Origin: JBDUDK01 sp040002995
Lineage (GTDB): Bacteria; Actinomycetota; Acidimicrobiia; Acidimicrobiales; Ilumatobacteraceae
Reading direction: 5' to 3'
Length of the DNA stretch: 35,724 nucleotides
Assembly: GCA_040002995.1 (NCBI GenBank)
Contig: JBDUDK010000088.1
Coordinates: forward strand, 1 to 35,724
Every line of letters begins with the position of its first letter. Positions within the stretch are counted from its first letter, which is position 1. Below, in pieces: positions 22,466 to 30,409 of the stretch. Both the position numbers and the translations under genes were made by a program. A model generated the notes under the pieces. The model was not told where the DNA came from. It did not search any database and worked only from the letters and a program-made list of their open reading frames with translations.

Positions 22466-23603
22466 CGAAGAACCAAAGCACGGCCACACCCGCGAACATC
22501 GCCGCGCCACCCACGGCGAACGCCGCCTGATAGCCGGCGTGGTCGGCGACCGGCCCGAGCGCGAGACCGCCCGCCGCGGTACCCACCTCGAAGAAGGCGG
22601 TGAATGTCGGAACGACGGCGGCGCGCTCGTCGTCGGGCACGGAGTTCAGCGTGAGCGCCATCAACGACGGGTAGTTCAGCGAGATGCCGACGCTGAGCAC
22701 GATCGTGCCGAGCAGAAGCCCGCCGCCGCCGTCAACGACGGCCATCACGATGAGCCCGCTACCGGAAATGACGACGGCGGCCGCCGAGGTACGCGCCAAG
22801 CCGACGCGCTCGGGGAGCCGGGCGCCGGCGAGACGGATCACGAGCACGATGCCGCTGTAGAGCGCGTAGAACGTTCCGCTGCCGATGTTGAGCTCGGCCG
22901 CCCGCAACGGAACGAACGTCGACCACCCCGTGAAACCGACGATCACGAGCGCAAGCACGAGACCTGTGCGCACCCCGGCCGGATGGACGATCCGCAGGCG
23001 TCCCTGATTCGAGATGAGGTGGGCGGGCTGGTGGACGCGCGTTGCCAGTAGTGACGCGATGACTGCGCACGCGGCGGCGGAAATAAACGCGGCCGCGTAA
23101 TGGTGGTGGCGCTGAAGCGCCTGACCGAGGAGCGGCCCGATGCCGAGGCCGCCGAAGACGGCGACCGACAGATAGCTCACCGCCTCGGCCCGGCGCGTGC
23201 GCGGGGCCATCTCGGTGGCGAGCGTGGCGGCACTGACGAAGAGCGCGGCGTCACCCAAGCCGGCGACGATGCGCAAGCCGATAAGCGCGGGGAGACTGTG
23301 CACGAGCGCACACAGACCGAACCCGACTGCGCCCAACAGACCACCAGCCACCATGAGACGCTGCTGGCCGAACCGGCGCCCGGCGAGGCCGAGCAACGGG
23401 CGGGCGACCACCGCGGCGAGGCTCAGCGCGGTGACGGTGAAACCGACCGCGACATCGCTGCGATGGAGCTCACGTTCGATGAAGAGCGGGAGGACCGGGA
23501 TGTTGATGCCGATGGCGGTGAAGAACGCCAGGGTCGACCCGCACACCAGCAGAAATCGGCCAGTGACGAGACGCGCATCACGAGGGGTCAGCGCGTCGAC
23601 CAT
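22422..23603 (-). CDS. Major facilitator superfamily transporter
   Basis: The 393-residue protein also has about twelve membrane segments: GRFLLVCGSTLAFFTAIGIN in the first, the loop 2-3 motif ARPLLGLAGRRFGQQRLMV, and in the second half ARLPERVGLARTSAAAVVIS. It resembles the arabinose-efflux/drug exporter group (MFS_1). The ATG at 23603 was chosen because residues upstream lose hydrophobic pattern and run antisense to nothing recognisable. It is convergent with the other MFS gene, sharing 44 bases at the tails, and lies 50 bases downstream of the RDD gene on the same strand. Confidence 0.87.
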   Translation of the reverse strand: MVDALTPRDARLVTGRFLLVCGSTLAFFTAIGINIPVLPLFIERELHRSDVAVGFTVTALSLAAVVARPLLGLAGRRFGQQRLMVAGGLLGAVGFGLCALVHSLPALIGLRIVAGLGDAALFVSAATLATEMAPRTRRAEAVSYLSVAVFGGLGIGPLLGQALQRHHHYAAAFISAAACAVIASLLATRVHQPAHLISNQGRLRIVHPAGVRTGLVLALVIVGFTGWSTFVPLRAAELNIGSGTFYALYSGIVLVIRLAGARLPERVGLARTSAAAVVISGSGLIVMAVVDGGGGLLLGTIVLSVGISLNYPSLMALTLNSVPDDERAAVVPTFTAFFEVGTAAGGLALGPVADHAGYQAAFAVGGAAMFAGVAVLWFFVIVPRRIVLLAGPR

Positions 23604-23653
23604 CGGCCCATGATGGAGGCGGCAGTGACGGTCTGCCAAGCCGGTACGGCGAA

Positions 23654-24427
23654 CTACGTAGTTCGCTCGACGACCGAATTCACGACCTTGTCGTGGAGCG
23701 CTTGGCGCCGCTTGTCCCAGAGCGGCCACAACACGTCGAGCAGGCCGGGCACCGCGCAAAGCAGCGTGAGCAGATAGCCGAAGAGATAACGCCAGATGCC
23801 GCGGCTCACACCGATAACGCCTCCGGTGGTGCCGTCGACGACACGGATGCTGGCCACGCGCTTGCCGATGGTCTGGCCGCTCATTCCGTGTTGAAGGCCG
23901 TAGTAGAGGATGCCAACGAGCAGCGAGATCACGAAGCCGCCGGTGCCGAAGTGAAACTCGAATTTGTCGTTCCCGCTCACTCGTTGTATGCGATCGAATC
24001 GGAATGCCCTCAAGTCCACCGCCACGAGCACGATGTTCAGCGGAATCAGCACGATCAGCGCGTCGATGATCCACGCACCGACCCGGCTCCCCCATGACGC
24101 GAGCGGCCGCCCGGTGGGCGATAGGCCCGGAGCCCCCGCGTAGTTCGCCGTTCCCGACATGCCGAAGCCGGGAGGGGGCGGAGGGGCGGCACCGGGAAAA
24201 CTCGAATATGACCCTGGTGGCGGAGGCGGCATGGCACTGGGCGCCACTGCCGCCGCGAGGCCGAGTTCCGAGGCCACTGACGACAAGAGCACCCAATCGG
24301 TGCTACCGGCGCGGTGCACGTGTGACGCCATCGTGACGCCACCCTGACGGACCAAGTCGCGCAGTTGACCGTCATCGAAGGGACCGACCGCATTCCCGCG
24401 GCCGTCGTCGTAGTACCAGGAGCCCAT
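23654..24427 (-). CDS. GYF-like and RDD-domain membrane protein
   Basis: The 257-residue protein starts with a GYF_2 domain (WYYDDGRGNAVGPFDDGQLR, HVHRAGSTDWVLLS, residues 4-50), which usually binds proline-rich peptides. A Pro/Gly-rich linker with PPPPPGSYSS and PPPPPGFGMS follows, and then an RDD domain with about three membrane segments (SWGSRVGAWIIDALIVLIP, GFVISLLVGILYYGL, SGQTIGKRVASIRVVDG, YLFGYLLTLLCAV) and the closing WDKRRQALHDKVVNSVV. RDD proteins are linked to ion transport or membrane stress; the function here is unknown. The GYF domain might bind its own linker (inference). Start is leaderless-type, eight bases after TAGCGT. Confidence 0.87.
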   Translation of the reverse strand: MGSWYYDDGRGNAVGPFDDGQLRDLVRQGGVTMASHVHRAGSTDWVLLSSVASELGLAAAVAPSAMPPPPPGSYSSFPGAAPPPPPGFGMSGTANYAGAPGLSPTGRPLASWGSRVGAWIIDALIVLIPLNIVLVAVDLRAFRFDRIQRVSGNDKFEFHFGTGGFVISLLVGILYYGLQHGMSGQTIGKRVASIRVVDGTTGGVIGVSRGIWRYLFGYLLTLLCAVPGLLDVLWPLWDKRRQALHDKVVNSVVERTT

Positions 24428-24435
24428 GTGCACCC

Positions 24436-24441
24436 ACGCTA
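24436..24441 (-). promoter_or_regulatory. -10 box TAGCGT of a leaderless promoter
   Basis: On the minus strand TAGCGT ends eight bases before the RDD-protein ATG at 24427. It supports this start over the longer open frame. Confidence 0.5.
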
Positions 24442-24503
24442 CGTGGCCGCCCATTGCGACCACTGGCATCCCGCCGACCCGCCAGCGTGCAAACGCGCCC
24501 TTG

Positions 24504-25700
24504 TTACGACAGGCGCTCGACGATCATCGCCATACCCTGACCGCCGCCCACGCACATCGACTCCATGCCGATGGTGCCCCCGGAGTGCTCGAGCCCGTTG
24601 AGCAGTGTGGCCATGATGCGGGCGCCGGTCATGCCGAACGGGTGTCCGAGCGCGATGGCGCCGCCCTGCACGTTCAGTTTGTCGAGGCTGATCCCGAGAT
24701 GCTTGGCCGAGGGCAGCACCTGCGCGGCGAACGCCTCGTTGATCTCGACAAGATCGATGTCGTCGATCGTCATGCCGGCGCGGGCCATCGCCCGGCGGCA
24801 CGCCTCAATCGGACCGAGTCCCATGATCTCGGGATTCAGACCGGTGACCGCGCTCGATACGAAGCGAGCGATTGGTGTGATGCCGAGTTCGGTAGCTCGC
24901 GTGTCGCTCATGACTACCACCGCCGCGGCGCCGTCGTTCAGGGGGCACGCGTTGCCGGCCGTGATCTCTCCGTCGGGCCGGAACACCGGCTTGAGCTGGG
25001 CCAGCTTCTCGACCGTGGTGCCGTCGCGCGGCCCGTCGTCCTTGCTCACGACCGTGCCGTCGGGCAACGTCACCGGCACGATTTCGCGCTCGAAGAACCC
25101 GTTGGCCACGTTCGCGACCGCCCTCTGTTGAGAGAGGGCGCCGAACTCGTCCATCTCGAGCCGGGTCACGCCTTCGAGTTGCCGCACGTTCTCCGCGGTC
25201 TGACCCATGGCGATGTAGATGTCGGGCAGACCCTCGGGCGGCGTCCAGTCGGCCGACCCTGCCGCACTGCGCGCCTCCGACCGGGCCATCGCGGAACCGA
25301 ACACACTGTTGCGATGGTCGCCGCCCCCGGAATAGCGGCTGACGCATTCGACGCCGGCGGCGATGAACACGTCGCCCTCGCCCGCCTTGATGGCATGGGC
25401 GGCCATGCGAATGGTCTGAAGCGATGAGGAGCAGTAGCGGTTCACGGTGGTGCCGGGCACATCGGGCATCCCCGCGAGGATGGCCACGACGCGCGCCGCG
25501 TTGAAGCCCTGCTCGCCCGCCGGTTCGCCCGTGCCGAGCATCAGATCCTCAACCTCGTTGCGGTCGAGCTGGGGCACCTTCGCGAGCACGGCGTTCACCA
25601 TCTGAGCGGTGAGGTCGTCGGGTCGCATCGTGGTGAGCGAGCCCTTGAACGCGCGGCCGATCGGACTACGGGCGGTGGCGACGATGACGGCCTCGGGCAT
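24504..25700 (-). CDS. Thiolase (acetyl-CoA acyltransferase)
   Basis: The 398-residue enzyme is a thiolase, cleaving 3-ketoacyl-CoA in beta-oxidation or condensing acetyl-CoA. The acylated nucleophile is C90 in NRYCSSSLQTI. The C-terminal catalytic His is in ALGHPFGMTGARI and the base Cys in MCVGGGQGMAMI. Other landmarks are ARSPIGRAFKGSL at the start, NDGAAAVVVMSD and EINEAFAAQVL. The ATG has a GGAGG site (25706-25710) five bases upstream. A TAGCGT lies further upstream and may be the -10. No other beta-oxidation gene is adjacent, although the P450 lies 1.9 kb away. Confidence 0.95.
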   Translation of the reverse strand: MPEAVIVATARSPIGRAFKGSLTTMRPDDLTAQMVNAVLAKVPQLDRNEVEDLMLGTGEPAGEQGFNAARVVAILAGMPDVPGTTVNRYCSSSLQTIRMAAHAIKAGEGDVFIAAGVECVSRYSGGGDHRNSVFGSAMARSEARSAAGSADWTPPEGLPDIYIAMGQTAENVRQLEGVTRLEMDEFGALSQQRAVANVANGFFEREIVPVTLPDGTVVSKDDGPRDGTTVEKLAQLKPVFRPDGEITAGNACPLNDGAAAVVVMSDTRATELGITPIARFVSSAVTGLNPEIMGLGPIEACRRAMARAGMTIDDIDLVEINEAFAAQVLPSAKHLGISLDKLNVQGGAIALGHPFGMTGARIMATLLNGLEHSGGTIGMESMCVGGGQGMAMIVERLS

Positions 25701-25757
25701 GACGACCTCCAGCTAGGCGAGTGGGCCGCACGCTACCCGCGCGCCGGGGCCGAAGGT

Positions 25758-26474
25758 CTAGCGGGTATCGATGACTTGGAAGGCCTCAGCGAGGCGTCCG
25801 TCACCGAGGCCGAACTGTTTGGCGGTCGCCTCGACCCAGGCCCGGACGCGCTGGCGGATCCCCTCGGGGTCGGGCATCTGGCTCTCGTGACGCATGAGCG
25901 CGGCCATCTTGCGGTCGAACGTCTCGGTGATGTCGACGGCATGGTTCGGTTCGGGCCCGGCCGACATCCACACCTCGCGCACGACCCATGGCGCGTGACC
26001 CTCATCGATGAGCTCGGTGAACGTGAACTCGTTGCGAGCGTCGGGATACACCGCGCACAACGTCGCCTCGCCCGTGGCCAGGTGGTCGGGGTGACTCGCG
26101 AACAGACGGGTGAAGTTGCGCACCGGTGACTGACAGATCAGGCGATCGGGCCGCACCATGCGGATAACCCGCGCGATGTCGCGCCGTAGGGCGATGCTCG
26201 CTTCGAGCCGGCCGTCGGGGTAGCCGAGGAAATGGACATCGGTGACACCGACCTCCTTCGCCGCCGCAATCTGCTCGGCTCTGCGGATCGCACCGATGCT
26301 GTCGCGAGGGACGGAGGGATCAAAGCCGCCGGCGTCGCCGTCGGTGACGATGCAGTAGCTCACCTCGATACCGGAGTCGGTGAGCACGGCCACTGTGCCC
26401 GCCGCGCCGAAGTCGATGTCGTCGGGGTGAGCCGTCACCGCCAGCACGCGGCGAACGCTGTCGGCGTCAATCAC
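25758..26474 (-). CDS. PIG-L/LmbE-family deacetylase
   Basis: The 238-residue protein is a zinc-dependent N-acetylglucosaminyl deacetylase-like enzyme. It shows the metal motif AVTAHPDDIDFGAAGTVA (HPDD at residues 16-19), RRAEQIAAAKEVGVTDVHFL, and the third ligand region FASHPDHLATGEA. In actinobacteria the family includes MshB and Mca of mycothiol metabolism as well as antibiotic-pathway deacetylases. The sequence alone does not choose between these, and no mycothiol gene is adjacent. The GTG start follows TACGCT by six bases. Confidence 0.88.
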   Translation of the reverse strand: MIDADSVRRVLAVTAHPDDIDFGAAGTVAVLTDSGIEVSYCIVTDGDAGGFDPSVPRDSIGAIRRAEQIAAAKEVGVTDVHFLGYPDGRLEASIALRRDIARVIRMVRPDRLICQSPVRNFTRLFASHPDHLATGEATLCAVYPDARNEFTFTELIDEGHAPWVVREVWMSAGPEPNHAVDITETFDRKMAALMRHESQMPDPEGIRQRVRAWVEATAKQFGLGDGRLAEAFQVIDTR

Positions 26475-26480
26475 CCCTGC

Positions 26481-26486
26481 AGCGTA
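26481..26486 (-). promoter_or_regulatory. -10 box TACGCT of a leaderless promoter
   Basis: On the minus strand TACGCT ends six bases before the PIG-L gene's GTG at 26474, within the 16-bp gap behind the membrane-protein gene. Confidence 0.4.
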
Positions 26487-26490
26487 GGGG

Positions 26491-27516
26491 TCAGACGCGC
26501 TTGAGCGTCACCTTGCTGGTACTTATCGAACCATTCGCGAACGTGACCTCAACGGTGATCGAGAAGGAACCCGTGGAACCCGAGACCGTGTACGGGTTCG
26601 CGTTGCCATCGGACGCAGTGCCGGCCAGATCGAAGGGGGCGGAGTTCTCGACGTGGTCGGGTGAGCCCTTCTTGGACCCGAACCAGAAGCGCACCCGGGT
26701 GATCTCGGCTGCGGGGTCCACGAACATGTAGATGTTCGAGCCGCGGGGCACGGTCGCGCCCATGGCCGCGACCGGCGCCGACCGATCGGCCGAGAGCGAC
26801 ACGAGGACTTGCGCGTTCGCCGCGACGGTGGTGGGGGGAGCCGTCGTGGCCGGGGCGGTCGTGGCAGAAACGGTCGTAGGCGGATCAGTCGCCGGGGGTG
26901 CTGTCGGCTCGGGCGGCGGGGGTGCGGCCGGAACCGTCGGCACCGCTTGGTTGGGAACGACCGCGCCCACGACCGGGGCCGCGCCCGCTATCGAAGTCGG
27001 GGGGGCGGCTGTCGTCGGGGGCTCAGTGGGCAGAACGGCAACGACCACGGTCGTCGGGGTCGGCGGCTCGGTCACGGGCACCGGAGCAATGACCGCGGCC
27101 GCCTCGACCGCGGCAGCCTCAACAACGGCGTCGGAAGAGAGCCCGATCTCAGTGTCGGCGCCGAGCGTCACCACCAGATCGCGTGGGCGCTCCGGCGCAG
27201 GGGCGGCCATGACCACGGCGACGGCGGTCAGCACGATCACGAGGGCCAAACCGGCCGGCGCGAGAGCGGCGGCCAAACGTCGGCGCCGCATGAGCAGCTG
27301 CATCGCGCTCACGGCCGCGAGGGCGGCGGTCTCGGCGACCAACCACCAGGCCACGCGCTGCATGGCCGTGTCGGGAACCGGAAGCGCCTGCGCTACCCCG
27401 ACACCTGCCGCCAGCGCGACGAAGAGCGAGGAGACCACGAGTGCGCGTTGAGATATCAGTGTTGTCCGTCCGACGACATCTTCGTCCGCCGGCCACGGTT
27501 CGCCCCGCTCCGCCAT
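26491..27516 (-). CDS. Membrane protein with Pro/Thr-rich linker and Ig-like C-terminal domain
   Basis: I do not recognise a named family. The 341-residue protein has three hydrophobic segments near residues 28-46, 58-76 and 83-109, then a Pro/Thr/Ala-rich stretch of about 110 residues (repeats such as TEPPTPTT, TTAPATTAPPTT), likely extracytoplasmic and possibly glycosylated. The C-terminal 105 residues look like a beta-sandwich: VLVSLSADRSAPV, ITRVRFWFGSKKG, NSAPFDLAGTASDGNANPYT and FSITVEVTFANGS. This arrangement suits a surface-exposed or wall-spanning protein. It is divergent from the P450 gene. Confidence 0.7.
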   Translation of the reverse strand: MAERGEPWPADEDVVGRTTLISQRALVVSSLFVALAAGVGVAQALPVPDTAMQRVAWWLVAETAALAAVSAMQLLMRRRRLAAALAPAGLALVIVLTAVAVVMAAPAPERPRDLVVTLGADTEIGLSSDAVVEAAAVEAAAVIAPVPVTEPPTPTTVVVAVLPTEPPTTAAPPTSIAGAAPVVGAVVPNQAVPTVPAAPPPPEPTAPPATDPPTTVSATTAPATTAPPTTVAANAQVLVSLSADRSAPVAAMGATVPRGSNIYMFVDPAAEITRVRFWFGSKKGSPDHVENSAPFDLAGTASDGNANPYTVSGSTGSFSITVEVTFANGSISTSKVTLKRV

Positions 27517-27605
27517 GGACGAACCGTCGTCTCCACGGCGCGGCTAGTTGAGCCCTCGATTCTCAAATGGTTCACAAGACCCGCTAGTTCTGGAAGTTGT
27601 CTCGT

Positions 27606-27611
27606 TACCGT
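27606..27611 (+). promoter_or_regulatory. -10 box TACCGT of a leaderless promoter
   Basis: TACCGT ends seven bases before the P450 ATG at 27619. It also supports this start over the longer upstream open frame. Confidence 0.45.
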
Positions 27612-27618
27612 GCGCGAC

Positions 27619-28857
27619 ATGTCTCTGACGCTTGATGAAATCGACCTGTCGGACACGAACTTTTGGCTCGAGTCGCTCGAGTACCGCGAGGCAGCGTTCG
27701 CGTTGTTGCGACGCGAAGCACCGGTGAAGTTCTTCGCCGAGTTGCCGTTCGAGGGATTCCCCGCGGGACCCGGTTACTGGGCCCTCACGCGCTACGACGA
27801 CATCTGGCACGCGTCGCGAAATCCCCAGCTGTTCTGCTCCGGCAAGGGCTCCAACATCCCGGACTTACCCATCGAGATCAGCGAGTTCTTCGGCTCGATG
27901 ATCAACATGGATGATCCCAAGCATGCCCGCCTTCGCGGCATCGTCCAGAAGGGCTTCACGCCCAAGATGATCAAGCAAGCCGAGGGCTATGTCCGCGAGC
28001 GCGCCGTGTCGGTGATCGACTCGGTGATCGAGCGCTTTCCTGACGGCACATGCGACTTCGTGGCCGAGATCGCGGCTCCCTTACCGCTCGAAATCATCTG
28101 CGACATGATGGGCATTCCCGCCAGCGACACGAAGCAGATCTTCACGTGGACCAACGTGATCCTCGGCGCGGGTGATCCCGAATACGGCGGCGCGTTCGAC
28201 AAGTTCATGCAGACCGCGCTCGAGATCTTCGCCTACGCCCAGGCGCTCGGCCAGGACCGACTCGACCATCCACGCGACGACCTCACGTCGTCGTTGATGC
28301 ATGCCGAGCTCGACGGCCAACGACTCACGCCCCAAGAGTTCGGCTCGTTCTTCATCCTGCTCGTCGTGGCGGGCAACGAGACGACGCGCAACGCCATCAG
28401 CCACGGCATGGCAGCACTCACCGACTACCCCGACCAACGCCGGATCTGGTGGGACGACTTCGCCACGGTGGCACCCACCGCCGTCGAGGAGATCGTGCGG
28501 TGGGCGACACCCGTCATCCATTTCCGGCGTACCGCCACCGCCGACACTGAGATCCGCGGTGTGAAGATCGCCGAAGGCGAAAAAGTCGTGTACTGGTACA
28601 ACTCCGCCAACCGCGACGAAGAGAAGTTTGCGAATCCCGGCGTGTTCGACGTGCGCCGCTCCCCGAATCCACAACTCGGTTACGGCGCGGGCGGGCCGCA
28701 TTTCTGCCTGGGCGCCAACCTCGCGCGCAGGGAGATCACGGTGATGTTCGACGAGATCCACCGGCGCCTACCCAACTTGTTGATCACCGGAGAACCCGCC
28801 CGGTTGCAGAGCCCGTTCATCAACGGCATCAAACGTTTGCCCTGCGCGTGGAAGTAA
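27619..28857 (+). CDS. Cytochrome P450
   Basis: The 412-residue soluble bacterial P450 inserts oxygen into a substrate using electrons from a ferredoxin partner not seen here. The I-helix motif is AGNETT (251-256), the ExxR pair E291/R294 is in EEIVRWATP, a conserved MNMDDPKHARLR-like C-helix segment reads INMDDPKHARLRGIV (95-109), and the haem ligand is C363 in GAGGPHFCLGANLAR. The overall pattern resembles the CYP125/CYP142/CYP124 cluster of actinobacteria that hydroxylates sterol or fatty side chains; that assignment is an inference. The open frame extends 270 residues upstream, antisense to the neighbouring gene, and is not coding. Confidence 0.95.
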   Translation: MSLTLDEIDLSDTNFWLESLEYREAAFALLRREAPVKFFAELPFEGFPAGPGYWALTRYDDIWHASRNPQLFCSGKGSNIPDLPIEISEFFGSMINMDDPKHARLRGIVQKGFTPKMIKQAEGYVRERAVSVIDSVIERFPDGTCDFVAEIAAPLPLEIICDMMGIPASDTKQIFTWTNVILGAGDPEYGGAFDKFMQTALEIFAYAQALGQDRLDHPRDDLTSSLMHAELDGQRLTPQEFGSFFILLVVAGNETTRNAISHGMAALTDYPDQRRIWWDDFATVAPTAVEEIVRWATPVIHFRRTATADTEIRGVKIAEGEKVVYWYNSANRDEEKFANPGVFDVRRSPNPQLGYGAGGPHFCLGANLARREITVMFDEIHRRLPNLLITGEPARLQSPFINGIKRLPCAWK

Positions 28858-28861
28858 CGCG

Positions 28862-29476
28862 CTAGCTCACCCGCGGCCAGGTGGCGCCGGCGCGGTAGTG
28901 ACGCCGGCAGAGCAATTCGTAGGTGACGCTGTCGCCGAAAAGCGGTGCCCCGACCGAACCGCTCGACGTGTCGCCCACCACCACCACCTCGCCTTCGTAC
29001 ACGATCGCCCCGTTCACGAGGCGGGCGTTGTAGATCGCCCGCGCGCCGCACCAGCAGCGCGCCTCGACCTGCATCGCCATCTTCTCGTCGGCCATTTCGA
29101 GCAGGCGCTTCGTGCCGTCGAACAACTCGCCGCGGAAGTCAGTGATGAGACCGAACGCGAAGACGTCGATTCCCAGGTCGTCGACGCAACGGGCGAGTTG
29201 ATCGACTTGGTCACGCGTCAGGAACTGGGCTTCGTCGCAGACCACGTAGTCGAGCGGGTGATGGCCGGCCACGAGCGCGAACAAGTCGGCGTCGGACGGT
29301 ACGTCGATGGCCGCGGCCGACACGCCGAGCCGGCTCGACACCTGCCCGCCCTCACGATCGAGACGCGTGAGCAGCAGTCCGCGCTGGCCACACGTGCGAA
29401 GGTTGTGATGGATCTGAAGAGCCATCGTGCTCTTGCCCGATCCCATAGTCCCGAACGAGAAGCGCAGCACACCCAC
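28862..29476 (-). CDS. tdk: Thymidine kinase
   Basis: The 204-residue enzyme is a type II thymidine kinase that phosphorylates thymidine for salvage. It has the P-loop GTMGSGKST (residues 9-17), the Walker B-type VVCDEAQFL, the DVFAFGLITDFRGELFDGTK segment, the zinc-binding CWCGARAIYNAR and CRRHY pairs around the lasso loop, and YEGEVVVVGD. The last of the four zinc ligands is His. The GTG start lies behind a TAGCGT box. It is convergent with the P450 gene (4-base gap) and divergent from the EamA gene. Confidence 0.94.
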   Translation of the reverse strand: MGVLRFSFGTMGSGKSTMALQIHHNLRTCGQRGLLLTRLDREGGQVSSRLGVSAAAIDVPSDADLFALVAGHHPLDYVVCDEAQFLTRDQVDQLARCVDDLGIDVFAFGLITDFRGELFDGTKRLLEMADEKMAMQVEARCWCGARAIYNARLVNGAIVYEGEVVVVGDTSSGSVGAPLFGDSVTYELLCRRHYRAGATWPRVS

Positions 29477-29485
29477 GGGGCGGGG

Positions 29486-29491
29486 ACGCTA
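29486..29491 (-). promoter_or_regulatory. -10 box TAGCGT for tdk
   Basis: On the minus strand TAGCGT ends nine bases before the tdk GTG at 29476. It stands six bases from the plus-strand TATCCT box. Confidence 0.5.
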
Positions 29492-29497
29492 GCGCCC

Positions 29498-29503
29498 TAT
29501 CCT
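29498..29503 (+). promoter_or_regulatory. -10 box TATCCT of a leaderless promoter
   Basis: TATCCT ends six bases before the ATG at 29510. That ATG opens an eight-codon reading frame (MARWDVAL) ending at 29536, at the point where the EamA frame begins. Confidence 0.45.
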
Positions 29504-29532
29504 GCGGCGATGGCCCGCTGGGACGTCGCCCT

Positions 29533-30363
29533 CTGATCACGGCGACGCTGCTGGCCCTCGCGGCCGCTGTCCTCCACGCCGGCTGGAACCTCGCCATCAA
29601 GGTCAGCGGCGACCGGTTCGTCGCGGCGTGGGGACAGTTCGTGGCGGGCGCGCTGGTCTTCGCGCCGCTCCTCGCACTCACGGGCCTGCCGTCCCATCGG
29701 GCGTTACCGATGTTGGCCGCCTCGTCGATCATTCACTGCGCGTACTTGTCGGCCCTCGTCCGTGCCTACGGCACCGGCGACTTCTCGCTCGCGTACCCGC
29801 TGGCCCGCGGCGGAGGGGCGCTACTGGCCGGTCTCGGCGGTGCTCTGTTCCTCGACGACGAGCTCGGCGCGCTGGCATGGGTCGGTGTCGCTGTCGTGGC
29901 GATCGGGTTGGCATCGACAGTGCGCCCCACCACCTCGCGGGTCGCACTCGGCTGGGCCGGCCTCACCGCCGTCACGATCGGCGCCTACACCCTGATCGAC
30001 GCCGTGGGTTCGCGCCGGTCGTCGTCGGGGCTGGCCTACGGCTTCACGCTCTTCATCACCGCCGGCGCCGCGATGACCGTCGTCGGCGTCGTCAGCGGAC
30101 GGGGACCTGCGTTCGTGGCCGCCCTCCCCCGTTCGTGGTGGCGTTTCGTTCTCACCGGAGCGGCCTCGAACCTCGCGTACGCGCTTGTGCTGGTGGCCGT
30201 CCGGCGAGCGCCGGTTGGCTACGTCGCCACCTTGCGCGAGTCCTCGGTGGTGCTCGGCGCCCTCGCCGGGTGGTGGTTGCTGCACGAGCGACTGGCGAGG
30301 GCCCGTGTCGTTTCGGCGATGGTGGTCGTGTGCGGCATGGCCCTCCTCATCGCCGGCCGCTGA
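29533..30363 (+). CDS. EamA-family (DMT) membrane transporter with a disturbed start
   Basis: The protein has ten hydrophobic segments in two EamA halves, beginning LITATLLALAAAVLHAGWNL and including a typical SLAYPLARGGGALLAGLGG and ESSVVLGALAGWWLLHERL; it probably exports a small metabolite. No ATG/GTG/TTG exists in frame before 29641, yet the first membrane helix lies upstream of that point. An ATG at 29510, behind TATCCT, reads MARWDVAL and then meets TGA in CCCTCTGATC. Removing one CT of CTCT, or a -1 shift, would join it to LITATL. Alternatively a CTG at 29533 overlaps this TGA (CTGA) and is used by coupling. The conservative start is GTG 29641. Confidence 0.75.
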   Translation: MITATLLALAAAVLHAGWNLAIKVSGDRFVAAWGQFVAGALVFAPLLALTGLPSHRALPMLAASSIIHCAYLSALVRAYGTGDFSLAYPLARGGGALLAGLGGALFLDDELGALAWVGVAVVAIGLASTVRPTTSRVALGWAGLTAVTIGAYTLIDAVGSRRSSSGLAYGFTLFITAGAAMTVVGVVSGRGPAFVAALPRSWWRFVLTGAASNLAYALVLVAVRRAPVGYVATLRESSVVLGALAGWWLLHERLARARVVSAMVVVCGMALLIAGR

Positions 30364-30409
30364 TTCCCAGCGGCTTGCCCAGTACGATCGGGAGCTCAAG
30401 GGGGCACCT

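Noticed and set aside
23604..24296. N-terminal extension of the second MFS protein
   Set aside because: The additional residues match the shadow of the RDD protein frame and not a transporter; the first helix begins after ATG 23603.
26809..27618. Long N-terminal extension of the P450 frame
   Set aside because: The extension is Arg/Gly-rich and antisense to the membrane-protein gene; the P450 begins at 27619 behind a -10 box.
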